64,000 bases of DNA from Pandoraea commovens (GCF_902459615.1 NZ_CABPSA010000003.1:310001-374000), one strand, 5' to 3'; positions 34,058 to 42,543 are shown, numbered from the stretch's first letter. Translations and numbers: made by a program. Notes: a model not told the origin generated them from the letters alone.

Positions 34058-34708
34058 ATGAATTGCAAGGCAATGGCTTTTGCCGTGGCGATGCTCGCGA
34101 GCGCCGCGCACGCGCAAGCCATCGAGGTGTATGGCGCGGTGGGTACGGAAGGTCTCGGCATTGGTGCCGGTGTCGGTGTGACGAATCACCTCGGGGTGCG
34201 CGCCGATGTGAATGGTCTGGCGCTGTCGCATAGCTTCACGGCGGGTCAGGTTCGCTACGACGGCCGCGCGCGTTTCGTGCACGGCGGCGTCTACGCCGAC
34301 TTCTTCCCCGCTCCGGCGACGGTTCCGTTTCGTCTGACGGCGGGGATGCTGGTCGGCGACGACCATGTCGATCTCGTCGGCCATGCCGAGCAAAGCACGT
34401 ACGTCTATCGAGGTGTCGCGTATCCGACCGCGGGTCAATCGGTGAACGGGCGCATCAAGTTGCCGACCGTGCGACCGTATGTCGGCATCGGCTTCGGTCA
34501 TAGCCCGCTGGCGACGCCGGGCTGGTCGATGTCGTTCGACGCAGGTATCGCCTACGGCAAACCGACCGTGGAACTCGACGTCCCGCCGCTCATCACGGCT
34601 ATCGTGGGACAAGCCACTGTCGACGATCAGCGTGAGCAGCTTCAGGACAAGGCCAACAAGCTCAAGTTCTACCCAATCGTGAAAGTCGGTGTGACGTACA
34701 AGTGGTAA
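34058..34708 (+). CDS. Probable outer-membrane beta-barrel protein
   Basis: A 216-aa secreted protein with signal peptide MNCKAMAFAVAMLASAAHA and alternating beta-strand pattern (EVYGAVGTEGLGIGAGVGV, RPYVGIGFGHSP, WSMSFDAGIAYGKP), ending in a strand with a C-terminal aromatic (IVKVGVTYKW), the usual outer-membrane assembly signature. A short acidic/helical insert (VDDQREQLQDKANKLK) precedes the last strand. The family is unnamed to me; function unknown. Confidence 0.75.
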   Translation: MNCKAMAFAVAMLASAAHAQAIEVYGAVGTEGLGIGAGVGVTNHLGVRADVNGLALSHSFTAGQVRYDGRARFVHGGVYADFFPAPATVPFRLTAGMLVGDDHVDLVGHAEQSTYVYRGVAYPTAGQSVNGRIKLPTVRPYVGIGFGHSPLATPGWSMSFDAGIAYGKPTVELDVPPLITAIVGQATVDDQREQLQDKANKLKFYPIVKVGVTYKW

Positions 34709-34792
34709 CAGGGGTGACGGAGTCGACTGGCGGCAGCGCAGGCTCGCGCGCAGCGTAACGCGGGCTCGGGTCGCCGCGCGGCCTTATTTCCG

Positions 34793-35839
34793 TCAGTGCG
34801 AGTGGCCGTGATCCTCATGGGAGGACTTGGCAGGCGATGACGCCGACGAGGCTGAAGCACCGTCGCAATCTGCACCGCCGTGGCCATCCGCACATTCCGC
34901 GTCTTCGATCTGAATCGTGGCGTGTTCGATGTTGAAGCGTGTGGCGAGCCGCTGCTGCACGGCAGTCATGGCGTCGCGCGCACTCACTCCGGATGCTGGC
35001 ACGGCGTGTAGCGTGATCATGTGGCGCTCACCGGTAATCGACCACGCGTGAATGTGATGCACGCCCTGCACTTCCACCACGGTTGTCTCCAGATCGGCTT
35101 TGATCTCCGTCGGGTTGAGCGAATCGGGGGTGCCTTCGAGCAGGATATGCGCGGAGGACTTCACGATGCCCCACGCACTTTTCAGAATGATCACGGCGAC
35201 GAAGATCGACAGCAGCGGGTCGATGGGTGTCCAGCCCGTGAGGAGAATCACGCCAGCGGCGACGATGGCCGCCGCCGACCCGAGCATATCGCCCATCACG
35301 TGCAACCACGCGCCGCGCATATTGAGGTTTTCTCGATTGCCCCCGTGCAAGACCATGAAGGCGGCAATATTGGCGAGCAGCCCGGCGACCGCGACGATGA
35401 GCATCGTCATGCCGACGACCGGCACCGGTGCGAAAAACCGTCTTATCGCTTCGATCACGATCCATCCGGCGATGACGAAAAGCGCGCAGCCGTTCACGAA
35501 CGCGGCGAGGACTTCGAGACGTTTGTATCCGTAGGTCAGTTGCAACGTCGCGGGGCGTTTTCCGTAGTGAATCGCGATCCAGCTGAAGGCAAGCGCGGCG
35601 GCGTCGCTGACCATGTGTCCGGCGTCGGCCAGCAGCGCAAGCGAGCCGGACAACAACCCGCCGACCACCTCGACAACCATGAAGATCGCAATGATGACGA
35701 ACGCGATCCCAAGCCGCTTCTGATCTGTGACGCCACTGGTATGGCTATGACCGGCATGACCGTGCCCGGCGTGGCTGTGTGAATGAGCGTGCCCGTGGTG
35801 ATGCCCATGATCATGAGCGTCGTTCGGTGAGTGCGACAT
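34793..35839 (-). CDS. Cation diffusion facilitator (Zn/Co/Cd exporter)
   Basis: A 348-aa CDF protein with six helices. Metal-site motifs are HMVSD in TM2 (LADAGHMVSDAAALAFS) and HVMGD in TM5 (WLHVMGDMLGS). Both ends are histidine-rich: residues about 8-34 (HDHGHHHGHAHSHSHAGHGH) and the C-terminal HEDHGHSH. A cytoplasmic ferredoxin-like domain (LLEGTPDSLNPTEIKADLE, HHIHAWSI) follows TM6. It exports zinc or a related divalent metal in exchange for protons. Confidence 0.93.
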   Translation of the reverse strand: MSHSPNDAHDHGHHHGHAHSHSHAGHGHAGHSHTSGVTDQKRLGIAFVIIAIFMVVEVVGGLLSGSLALLADAGHMVSDAAALAFSWIAIHYGKRPATLQLTYGYKRLEVLAAFVNGCALFVIAGWIVIEAIRRFFAPVPVVGMTMLIVAVAGLLANIAAFMVLHGGNRENLNMRGAWLHVMGDMLGSAAAIVAAGVILLTGWTPIDPLLSIFVAVIILKSAWGIVKSSAHILLEGTPDSLNPTEIKADLETTVVEVQGVHHIHAWSITGERHMITLHAVPASGVSARDAMTAVQQRLATRFNIEHATIQIEDAECADGHGGADCDGASASSASSPAKSSHEDHGHSH

Positions 35840-35972
35840 GGCAAACCTCGCGTCGAGATGAGAGGATTTTAATCCTGCGGCGAAGACTTCGTCGTCAACG
35901 ACCTTTCAAGATCACGCCTGTCATGAATTGATGCAGATCGCGAAAATCCCGAACGCGCCTGCCGGAATGAAA

Positions 35973-36899
35973 TCATTCGTGTGGCCAGCGCCACGTCGGT
36001 TCACTCAGATGCTCGGCGAAGTAGTCCGACAATGCGCTGACCTTCGCTGGCCTCGCGCGTGCCGACGGCGTAACGAAGTACAGCCCTCCCTTCGTCAACG
36101 ACCAGCCGGTGAGAATCGCTTCGAGCCGCCCATCGCTCAGATATTCGGCTGCGATGAATTCCGGCAACTCGGAGATGGCGAGTCCCTCGAGCAGCATCGG
36201 CAGTAGCGCATCGGAATTGGTCACACGAAGCGGCCCGACCGGTGTCACCAGTTCTTCGTCTCCCGCATCGTTGGTGAAGCGCCAGACGTCGCTGCGCGCA
36301 CGATAGGCGTACGACATGCAAGGCCGGTCCACCAACTCGCGCGGATGCGCCGGTCGACCTTCGCGCTTCAGATACGTCGGCGATGCGACGACGAATTGCG
36401 TCACCGCGCACAAGCGCCGGGCGACGAGCGACGAATCCGGCAGCGCGGCAATACGCAGCGCTGCATCGAATCCATCCGCCACCAGATCGACGGTCGAATC
36501 GGCCAGATGCAGGTCGACCTGGACGTCCGGATAGCGCCGGAAGAACTCTGGCAATAACGGCGCGACCCAACGCAGCCCGAACGACATCGGCACAGCCAGT
36601 CGCACCAGCCCGCGAGGCTGTACCGACATCTCACGGGCAGCGCCCTCGGCCGCCTCAGCCTGCCGGTAGATCTCGCCAGCTTTCTCGCACAACGTCCGAC
36701 CGAACTCGGTCAGCGCAAGTTGACGCGACGTGCGATTGAGCAGCCGCGCGCCCAAGCGGTCCTCCAGACGCGCAACGCCGCGCGACACGGTGGCGACCGA
36801 CACCCCCATCTCGCGCGCCGCAGCCGCGAAAGACCCCTCCTCGGCGACTTTGGCAAACATCGCGAGTCCTTCGAAATCAGGCAGTTTCGACACGATCAC
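35973..36899 (-). CDS. LysR family transcriptional regulator
   Basis: A 308-aa LysR protein: N-terminal HTH (LAMFAKVAEEGSFAAAAREM, VSVATVSRGVARLEDRLGAR) and a PBP2 effector domain similar to the CrgA/DsdC-like group (RYPDVQVDLHLADSTVDLV). GTG 36899 is the first start in frame. It is divergent from a short-chain dehydrogenase gene, the standard LysR-target arrangement. Confidence 0.92.
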   Translation of the reverse strand: MIVSKLPDFEGLAMFAKVAEEGSFAAAAREMGVSVATVSRGVARLEDRLGARLLNRTSRQLALTEFGRTLCEKAGEIYRQAEAAEGAAREMSVQPRGLVRLAVPMSFGLRWVAPLLPEFFRRYPDVQVDLHLADSTVDLVADGFDAALRIAALPDSSLVARRLCAVTQFVVASPTYLKREGRPAHPRELVDRPCMSYAYRARSDVWRFTNDAGDEELVTPVGPLRVTNSDALLPMLLEGLAISELPEFIAAEYLSDGRLEAILTGWSLTKGGLYFVTPSARARPAKVSALSDYFAEHLSEPTWRWPHE

Positions 36900-36911
36900 C
36901 CATCATTTCAA

Positions 36912-36932
36912 ATTTGCAACGTTGATTTGCAA
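36912..36932. promoter_or_regulatory. Repeated ATTTGCAA motif in the LysR-SDR intergenic region
   Basis: ATTTGCAA occurs at 36912-36919 and 36925-36932, 13 bp apart, just upstream of the LysR start. TTGCAA is itself palindromic, giving a T-N11-A-type LysR box possibility. Assigned by position and symmetry only. Confidence 0.4.
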
Positions 36933-37052
36933 TTGATTCTATTTCGAAAAAGTCGGCGCGTCGATATTCTCATCACATCGCAACCGACAACGCGCTGCGA
37001 ACGCCGGACACCGGCCCGACCAACACACTGAATCGAACGAAGGGGCAATACC

Positions 37053-37817
37053 ATGGCACGCAAACTCGACAACAAGATCGCGCTCGTTACCGGCGCAACC
37101 AGCGGCATCGGCCTGGCTACGGCACAACGCTTTGCCGCCGAAGGCGCGCACGTCTATCTGACCGGACGCCGTCAGGCCGAACTCGATGCAGCCGTCGCGT
37201 CGATCCGTGAAGTCGGCGGCAAGGCCACCGGTCTTCGCGTCGACTCGACGAAACTGGAAGAACTCGATTCGCTGTACAAGCAAATCGGCGAAGCCCACGG
37301 CCGTCTCGACGTGTTGTTTGCCAACGCTGGCGGCGGCTCGATGCTCGCACTCGGCGACATCACCGAAGCCCACTTCGATGAGACGTTCGACCGTAACGTG
37401 AAGGCTGTTCTGTTCACGGTGCAGAAGGCGCTGCCGTTGCTGGCAGACGGTGCATCGGTGATCCTGACGGGTTCGACGGCCGGTAGCTCGGGTACCGCAG
37501 CGTTCAGCGTGTACTCGGCCTCGAAGGCGGCGGTGCGCGCGTTTGCCCGCAGTTGGATTCTTGACCTGAAGTCACGCCGCATCCGTGTGAACACGATCAG
37601 CCCGGGCGCAACGCGCACCCCCGGCCTGCTTGATCTCGCAGGCGACGACGCAGCGCAACGTCAGGGGTTGGCCGACTACCTTGCCGCACAGATCCCGCTG
37701 GCGCGTCTCGGCGAAGCGACGGAAATCGCCAGCGCCGCGCTGTTCCTTGCGTCGGACGATGCGAGTTTCGTGAACGGTGCGGAGTTGTTCGTTGATGGTG
37801 GTCAGCAGCAGATCTGA
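37053..37817 (+). CDS. Short-chain dehydrogenase/reductase
   Basis: A 254-aa classical SDR: cofactor motif TGATSGIG (residues 13-20), NAGG, catalytic Ser141, Tyr154 and Lys158 (YSASK), and the C-terminal [15 protein letters not shown] after the second strand ([10 protein letters not shown]) suggests NADP(H). Substrate unknown. GAAGGGGC 6-13 bp upstream of the ATG. Likely controlled by the divergent LysR regulator. Confidence 0.93.
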   Translation: MARKLDNKIALVTGATSGIGLATAQRFAAEGAHVYLTGRRQAELDAAVASIREVGGKATGLRVDSTKLEELDSLYKQIGEAHGRLDVLFANAGGGSMLALGDITEAHFDETFDRNVKAVLFTVQKALPLLADGASVILTGSTAGSSGTAAFSVYSASKAAVRAFARSWILDLKSRRIRVNTISPGATRTPGLLDLAGDDAAQRQGLADYLAAQIPLARLGEATEIASAALFLASDDASFVNGAELFVDGGQQQI

Positions 37818-37903
37818 CAAAAGAGTGCTTACGTTGCACTCCGAATTATCCGCAGTATTCGGCATTGGCGTGGCTAGAACCAGGGGCCGACACGAATTCC
37901 GGA

Positions 37904-38428
37904 TTACTGCGGCCGATTCTGCACTTGAAGGGTCGTTAACCGGTTGACAATGCAGTCCACCGCCTGACGTACGGAAACGCGGGCGGTGTCGATAACAAGG
38001 TGTTCGACGTCCCACGGATCGTACTGGCGTTCAATGACGCGCTTCCACGTGGGCAACTTGTGGCCGGGAATGTCGGCTTGTCGTGCCTCCACTCGCTGAC
38101 GGTGCACTGACGCGTCGGAACAAATCAGTTCGATTTCCGGAATGCCTACCCCCATTTCCGTCGCCACTGATCGCCATGCATCCCGAGTCAATTGCAGTGC
38201 ATTGACGGAATCGGCAATCACGGTCAGGCCGGAACTAAGGTTGTCTTCGGCCACCGCGTATCCTGCCATGTAGCCAGCGGGGCCGATATCCACGCCGCTA
38301 TCGACCGAGCCGATAAACGCCTGCTCAAGCGTATCGATACGGATGTAAGCCGCAGCAAGCGCACGCGCGAGTTCCTTGGCAACAGTCGTTTTTCCAGTAC
38401 CGGGGAGTCCGGCAAAGACAATCAACAT
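37904..38428 (-). CDS. P-loop AAA family kinase-like protein
   Basis: A 174-aa P-loop protein with Walker A FAGLPGTGKTT at the N-terminus and a kinase-like body (IRIDTLEQAFIG, VIADSVNALQLTRDAWR); it resembles small nucleotide/antibiotic kinase-like ATPases. Phosphate acceptor unknown. ATG 38428 is preferred; an in-frame TTG at 38449 would add seven residues. Composition starts to be lower in GC than upstream genes, at the left edge of the accessory stretch. Confidence 0.75.
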   Translation of the reverse strand: MLIVFAGLPGTGKTTVAKELARALAAAYIRIDTLEQAFIGSVDSGVDIGPAGYMAGYAVAEDNLSSGLTVIADSVNALQLTRDAWRSVATEMGVGIPEIELICSDASVHRQRVEARQADIPGHKLPTWKRVIERQYDPWDVEHLVIDTARVSVRQAVDCIVNRLTTLQVQNRPQ

Positions 38429-38582
38429 TTCAGGCTCAATGTCTGGCAATGACGCTTGATTATCAAGGATTCAAGCTGACCTCGCGAATATCCCTAGGCG
38501 GCAGCTGGCTGGCGTTGCAAGGCTCAAGATTTCATATCCCGTGCCGATATAGCGTCAGTTAAACCATTATTTCGAGGGATTT

Positions 38583-39203
38583 ATGCTGCGCTTTGCATTT
38601 GCACTGCTGTTCGCCGGCCTGCTTTCAGGTTGCAACTCGACGCTACATGTCGAAAAGCCGGATCCGAAAACCGGCCTTTATGCAACAAATAATGTATTGA
38701 AGTCTGATGACGTTCGCATAGCAGAGAAGTTTGATCCGGCATACGCCCAGATGGTCTATCTGAAAATCAACGCAGAAACGCCGAACCCGCGCTTTGTAGA
38801 TTTCTTTGTTTCGGCTCTCCGAGAAACGAACACTTTCAAGAAGGTCGTGACAAAGGATGACTTGCAAGCCATTGTTATTGAACGCAACCTCGGCAGTAAG
38901 GTTCCGAGTGTGTCGGATCTCGTCGGACTCAATAACCTGAGTAAAGAGATCGGCCCTTTCCTGATCGTTGAGCCCAATGTGCTCTTCAAGGGGGGCTACA
39001 ACTTCCAGGGAACGCTGAAGGCGATTGACGCCAGCACCGGAAAAACCGTTCTGCTGATAGACCGAACCGCCTTCAACATGGCTGGACTTGATGATCCGCT
39101 GTTGCACCCGATGCTCAATGGATTCGTCAATTGGACACGCAATCAGCCGCTCGCGCCGGAAACGCCAACGACCGCGCAACAGTCCAGCCCTGCAAAGCTT
39201 TAA
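38583..39203 (+). CDS. Lipoprotein of unknown function (DUF4410-like size and layout)
   Basis: A 206-aa predicted lipoprotein: signal with lipobox LLSGC (Cys17). The mature part starts with STLHVEKPDPKTGLYATN and has alternating strand/helix character (VVTKDDLQAIVIERNLGSK, GPFLIVEPNVLFKGGYNFQG) typical of periplasmic lipoproteins that look like DUF4410. The GAGGG ribosome site supports ATG 38583. AT content is visibly higher than in flanking core genes. Confidence 0.7.
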   Translation: MLRFAFALLFAGLLSGCNSTLHVEKPDPKTGLYATNNVLKSDDVRIAEKFDPAYAQMVYLKINAETPNPRFVDFFVSALRETNTFKKVVTKDDLQAIVIERNLGSKVPSVSDLVGLNNLSKEIGPFLIVEPNVLFKGGYNFQGTLKAIDASTGKTVLLIDRTAFNMAGLDDPLLHPMLNGFVNWTRNQPLAPETPTTAQQSSPAKL

Positions 39204-39263
39204 CGGTTTCGACACACGCCTAGTGTTGGCTGACGAGGTGACGTTCAACTGTCAGCGTTAGTC

Positions 39264-39290
39264 CCCGGCCAGCGTCGCCTCCTGGCCGGG
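39264..39290 (+). terminator. GC hairpin downstream of the lipoprotein gene
   Basis: CCCGGCCAG (39264-39272), 9-nt loop, CTGGCCGGG (39282-39290). No clear U-tract. Confidence 0.5.
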
Positions 39291-39303
39291 AAGGGGCATT
39301 ATC

Positions 39304-39321
39304 GGTGCACGTTTGGTGCAC
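39304..39321 (+). repeat. GGTGCAC iterons, left end of the accessory stretch
   Basis: GGTGCAC at 39304-39310 and 39315-39321, 11 bp apart. Similar GGTGCA iterons lie at 42205-42234 near the tRNA, so the two clusters bracket the orphan-gene cluster. Nearby, AAGGGGCAT is repeated at about 39291 and 39342. Confidence 0.6.
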
Positions 39322-39462
39322 AGATACGAGAGTTTTCGCCGAAGGGGCATAGCCGTCGTGGATGACCGATTCCAACCCTAAGCGGACGTTGCCGATCTCG
39401 CAAAGCTCTCGCTCAACTACGGTGTACTGGGGAGCGCACTTAGACCTTCGCCTGATTACCGG

Positions 39463-39867
39463 TTAAGTTGCAAGCTGTATGACGGCCGATCCGAATCCTC
39501 CCTTGGGATCAAAACCAGCCCAGACCGCCCCCCAGGAATATGTGCCAACAAATAGGCTTTTGCTGGCAAGCCACGCGCTGATGCTCTGTGCTCGGAGGCG
39601 CTCTTGATGCTCAGAGAATGTGGACCAGCTATCACCAAACTTGGGGTTCGCGTCTGATAGTGAAAGTTGCCCAAGCTTCCCTGCACGGAATCCCAAGGCA
39701 ATGGCAACAAGAATTTCACCATCTTGAAACGTTGGAAGCTGATACCAAACCCACGTCGTACCCATATCTCTACGCGAGCAACTGATGTCCGCAACTCCCG
39801 CTTCTGTGAGCGAAGGCGAGATGGTGACGCCAACTGGGTGGTGGAGACTAAATGCCCGGCTATCCAT
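39463..39867 (-). CDS. Orphan hypothetical protein of the accessory cluster
   Basis: A 134-aa soluble protein. Recognisable features are GTTWVWYQLPTFQDGEILVA, SISAWLASKSLFVGTYSWG and a C-terminal WGAVWAGFDPKGGFGSAVI segment, the last resembling small proteins found as orphan immunity-type genes in Burkholderiaceae (from memory). An overlapping frame at 39456-39926 looks non-protein-like and is rejected. AGGA 8 bp upstream supports ATG 39867. One copy of the island's intergenic repeat lies 36 bp upstream of the start. Confidence 0.65.
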   Translation of the reverse strand: MDSRAFSLHHPVGVTISPSLTEAGVADISCSRRDMGTTWVWYQLPTFQDGEILVAIALGFRAGKLGQLSLSDANPKFGDSWSTFSEHQERLRAQSISAWLASKSLFVGTYSWGAVWAGFDPKGGFGSAVIQLAT

Positions 39868-39902
39868 CTGCTCATCCTGACAACATGGCTTGAGAGGCTT
39901 CG

Positions 39903-39966
39903 ATTGTCGACGATCTGAGTGGCCATGTCGAACGGCCGGTTGTGGCCGGTGATCTGCGTCTTCTTT
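39903..39966. repeat. Island intergenic repeat, copy 1 (degenerate)
   Basis: Begins ATTGTCGACGATCTG (39903-39917), identical over 15 bp to copy 3 at 41526; the second conserved block TGGCCGGTGATCTGC starts 40 bp in. Lies between the divergent genes at 39867 and 40100. Confidence 0.7.
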
Positions 39967-40099
39967 CGACCCGAGGGGGACCTTCAGATTTGCCGAAAGT
40001 TGCCATTCACATTGCTTATAGGCCGCTCCGGCGTATGAGATCGGTCGAGGCGATCATTCAACACTCTAATTCGCTGGAGCGAGTCAGAGTAATCTTGCA

Positions 40100-40621
40100 G
40101 TGGGAATCCTCTTGAAAACAATCGCAAAGCGCTTCCTATTAGCGTTGATCGCCCTGATGGCTTGCGTTCGCTGTGGAGTTGCGTTGGCAGAAACCCCGTC
40201 CGGCCAGACCTTTTCCCCTGATGCAAAAATCCAGAAAATCGCGGAAGCGTACTCGCTAGACGCCGTTGACTTCTCCGCGAAACAGTTTGGAATAAAACTC
40301 GACTGGTCGGACGCGAGTATTGCAAGTGTCGAAAAGGTCTTGGCGCAAATGAGTTCATCCTACGTCAGCACTAGTCCCAAGCCAACGGACGCGCAAGTCA
40401 TGTCATTTGCGAAAGCCTATGGAAGTTACGTCGGAGAAGTGTATCGCCGCAATCATGGTGGCGAATGGGGTATGGTCACCCTCGGCGAAAGCCGATTCCC
40501 GGGTTTTCGAACTACCACAAGTTCCAGTTTCTGGCCATGGAGACGGGTGTTCAATCGGATCACCAAGGGGACGGAGGACAATATCACCGACTACTACGCG
40601 GCCCTGTTGAAGAAAAGGTAG
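40100..40621 (+). CDS. Orphan secreted hypothetical protein
   Basis: A 173-aa (GTG 40100) or 169-aa (TTG 40112, which has GGGAA 6-10 bp upstream) protein with a signal peptide (KTIAKRFLLALIALMACVRC ..., cut after ALA). The mature part contains AYGSYVGEVYRRNHGGEWGM and FWPWRRVFNRITKGTEDN, a pattern I associate with small Burkholderiaceae proteins often found near polymorphic-toxin loci; no function is established. AT-rich relative to core genes. Confidence 0.65.
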   Translation: MGILLKTIAKRFLLALIALMACVRCGVALAETPSGQTFSPDAKIQKIAEAYSLDAVDFSAKQFGIKLDWSDASIASVEKVLAQMSSSYVSTSPKPTDAQVMSFAKAYGSYVGEVYRRNHGGEWGMVTLGESRFPGFRTTTSSSFWPWRRVFNRITKGTEDNITDYYAALLKKR

Positions 40622-40699
40622 CTGACGGCGCATCCAGTCAACTTGGCCGTGAAGGTGTCAATGAATCAAGGCACGAAATTGACCGTCCGTTCCTATCCG

Positions 40700-41041
40700 T
40701 CACGAGCGTTCAGTGACCAGCAACTCACCATCGAACCAGACATCCTCATAGTCGGGCGCAAGCAATACACGCCATCCCGGCGGCAGTGCCAAGTAAGGGA
40801 CAATGTTCGGACAACGCTCGATCAAGTGGGCGACATGGAGCGGCTGATAGAAGTCCGCGTCCGATGAGTAGTCACCGCCGTAAATATACCAACCGCACGT
40901 ACCGTTTTCCGGGGTTAGCCGAACCGCGTGAAGCGGCACACCCTCAAGAGATCCAAGCGCGATCCCTACCTTCTGGCTCGCCTCTGGCGGCATGTATTCT
41001 GCACCGAATCGGTGGCAAACGGTTCGTTGATCGTTGGACAT
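40700..41041 (-). CDS. Imm33-like (DUF2185-type) orphan immunity protein
   Basis: A 113-aa protein with the pattern CGWYIYGGDYSSDADFYQPL, CPNIVPYLALPPGWRVLLAP and YEDVWFD, which fits the Imm33/DUF2185 family of predicted immunity proteins of polymorphic toxin systems. No cognate toxin gene is visible in the window, so it is an orphan. No strong ribosome site at ATG 41041. A copy of the intergenic repeat starts 29 bp upstream. Confidence 0.7.
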   Translation of the reverse strand: MSNDQRTVCHRFGAEYMPPEASQKVGIALGSLEGVPLHAVRLTPENGTCGWYIYGGDYSSDADFYQPLHVAHLIERCPNIVPYLALPPGWRVLLAPDYEDVWFDGELLVTERS

Positions 41042-41069
41042 GGTTGCGCAATATATTTAGCTCGTCCCG

Positions 41070-41132
41070 ATTGTCGCCAATTCTGCGGGATTTGTTGGAT
41101 GTCCCTAATTGGCCGAGATCTGCCTGACGCGG
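41070..41132. repeat. Island intergenic repeat, copy 2 (degenerate)
   Basis: ATTGTCGCCAATTCTG at 41070, then ATTGGCCGAGATCTGCC starting at 41108, 38 bp after the first block. The same two blocks and spacing occur at 41526 and 39903. Confidence 0.7.
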
Positions 41133-41154
41133 TTAGTCGAAATGAATTCAATGG

Positions 41155-41484
41155 TTAGGTGCGCTGGACTTCGTGGTTGCGCTTTATGTCTGTTGCAATC
41201 TCCCACGCCTTAGTTCTTAAAGCATCTATCTCATCGTTCAGTTCAACGTACCCGGGTTTCCCGGTGGGATGCCCCTCTATAGCGCTCTGTGGCGCAACAA
41301 AGTCATTGAACGAGCCCATACCTCCGTACGCTTGAAGCAAATATTCAATACCGGAGTAATCCGCATTTTCTAAACGAGCTTTGGCACGAAGCAACCAAGC
41401 GCGCCAGTGCCGTCCGCCGTTGATTTCAAGTAGATCGGCGAGTTTGGCCAACACCTCAATAAGCTCTTGCCCGTTGGGTCCCAT
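41155..41484 (-). CDS. DUF6966-like orphan protein
   Basis: A 109-aa soluble, mainly helical protein. The start at 41484 is fixed by GGAGG with a 5-bp spacer (reading ATGGAGGCAAATATG); starts further upstream (41496, 41637) would include the repeat sequence. Features: LIEVLAKLADLLEINGGRHW, LENADYSGIEYLLQAYGGMG. The helix plus 'YGGMGSFND' pattern matches DUF6966-type proteins known as orphan/immunity-like genes (from memory). Copy 3 of the intergenic repeat lies 42 bp upstream. Confidence 0.65.
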   Translation of the reverse strand: MGPNGQELIEVLAKLADLLEINGGRHWRAWLLRAKARLENADYSGIEYLLQAYGGMGSFNDFVAPQSAIEGHPTGKPGYVELNDEIDALRTKAWEIATDIKRNHEVQRT

Positions 41485-41525
41485 ATTTGCCTCCATCCGT
41501 TCAACGCCGCTCTTGATAATGTCGA

Positions 41526-41589
41526 ATTGTCGACGATCTGGTCGGGTCACGTCGACTGACCGAAATTGGCCGACTTCAGCCAGTCGCGC
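41526..41589. repeat. Island intergenic repeat, copy 3
   Basis: ATTGTCGACGATCTG (41526-41540), then ATTGGCCGACTTCAGCCAG beginning at 41565. Best-conserved copy; upstream of the gene at 41484. Confidence 0.75.
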
Positions 41590-41611
41590 ATCCTGGAGGC
41601 ACACACTTGGA

Positions 41612-42169
41612 CTAAGTCCCGCGACCCCGCAAGGCATGCCGGATAGCTGTCGATATCTCTAGAACATCTTTGCGTGCCGGTGCGCCATTCCATACCACGA
41701 GCCAACCCACTAGACACACGCCTGCCCCCCATACCAGCAGGAATCCGGTGACTGTCAGCGCATTGAGCAGACTGGATGCTTGTGTAAAAGCTTGATAGAG
41801 GCCACCGAACAGCCCACCGAAGAGCATAACGCCCACCAATACCAAGATCACTGCGGTAATGAAGCGGCTATAACCTGAAGACATAAACGATCCGACGAGT
41901 AACGACCCCTCGCCGCTTGTCAGTAAGCGCCCTCGGAACCGCGTGCCATTTCCTCGTATGAAGACATGCGAGATGCGCAACTCGATAGTGTCGGTACTCA
42001 CAGAGCCCAACAAGGAATTTTTGTCAGGACGCCATTCGGTGAGCATTTGCAACTGAGCGAGCGCCTGCGCACAAGGCAAAGGACTTTGAACGTCGAACGG
42101 CTCGCCATCGAATACCTTCGAAAGGAGCCTTGCTGCCCCTTTTGGGACGAGGAGCGTCAGGACTTCCAT
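41612..42169 (-). CDS. Hypothetical membrane protein with two transmembrane segments
   Basis: A 185-aa protein: soluble N-terminal half (VLTLLVPKGAARLLSKVFDG, RISHVFIRGNGTRFRGRLL) then two hydrophobic helices (FITAVILVLVGVMLFGGLFG; NALTVTGFLLVWGAGVCLVG) and a short basic C-terminus. Not recognised. Last gene of the accessory stretch, 35 bp before the right-end iterons and about 200 bp from the tRNA. Confidence 0.65.
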   Translation of the reverse strand: MEVLTLLVPKGAARLLSKVFDGEPFDVQSPLPCAQALAQLQMLTEWRPDKNSLLGSVSTDTIELRISHVFIRGNGTRFRGRLLTSGEGSLLVGSFMSSGYSRFITAVILVLVGVMLFGGLFGGLYQAFTQASSLLNALTVTGFLLVWGAGVCLVGWLVVWNGAPARKDVLEISTAIRHALRGRGT

Positions 42170-42204
42170 CTGGCTTCAAACAGTTGAGAGTTCGCAAACC
42201 TTTT

Positions 42205-42234
42205 GGTGCAAATTTGGGTGCAAATCTGGTGCAC
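42205..42234 (+). repeat. GGTGCA iterons, right end of the accessory stretch
   Basis: GGTGCAAAT at 42205 and 42217 and GGTGCAC at 42228, spaced 12 and 11 bp, about one helical turn. Similar iterons lie at 39304-39321. Such helical-phase repeats near a tRNA 3' end resemble integrase arm-binding sites; no integrase gene remains. Confidence 0.6.
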
Positions 42235-42367
42235 TGACAAGCGAAAATAGCTTTCTTGGGCTACCTTTTACTACGCTACTGCACAGCTACTGAAACAGAA
42301 CATCCAATACAAACCCCTGAAACAATAGGGATTACTGTGTTTGGCTTGATGTGGCTCGAAGCCTTAG

Positions 42368-42452
42368 TGGTACCGGGGACCGGACTTGAACCGGCAAGCC
42401 CGAAGGCGGCGGATTTTAAGTCCGCTATGTTTACCAATTTCATCACCCCGGC
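42368..42452 (-). tRNA. tRNA-Leu (anticodon TAA)
   Basis: 85 nt with encoded CCA. The acceptor stem pairs GCCGGGG with CCCCGGT; the anticodon loop reads ACTTAAAAT with anticodon TAA; a long variable arm (CGCCTTCGGGCTT region) marks a class II tRNA; T-arm CCGGTTCAAGTCCGG is canonical. The 3' end points to the AT-rich accessory stretch on the left, the usual orientation for an integration target. Confidence 0.97.
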
Positions 42453-42462
42453 AAGGGCACGC

Positions 42463-42492
42463 ATTCTAACATCCCCCACCGAGATACGTCAG
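42463..42492 (-). promoter_or_regulatory. Promoter of tRNA-Leu
   Basis: On the minus strand CTGACG (42492-42487), 18 bp, TAGAAT (42468-42463), ending 11 bp before the mature 5' end. Confidence 0.6.
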
Positions 42493-42543
42493 TTGGGTAT
42501 CATGGGGGTATGCACGCACTGTGCGCGTCAACGGAGATCGCCC

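Noticed and set aside
39456-39926. 156-codon open frame overlapping the orphan gene at 39463
   Set aside because: The alternative frame (39463-39867) has a more protein-like composition, a ribosome site and a C-terminal segment resembling known small proteins; this one would also include the repeat copy.
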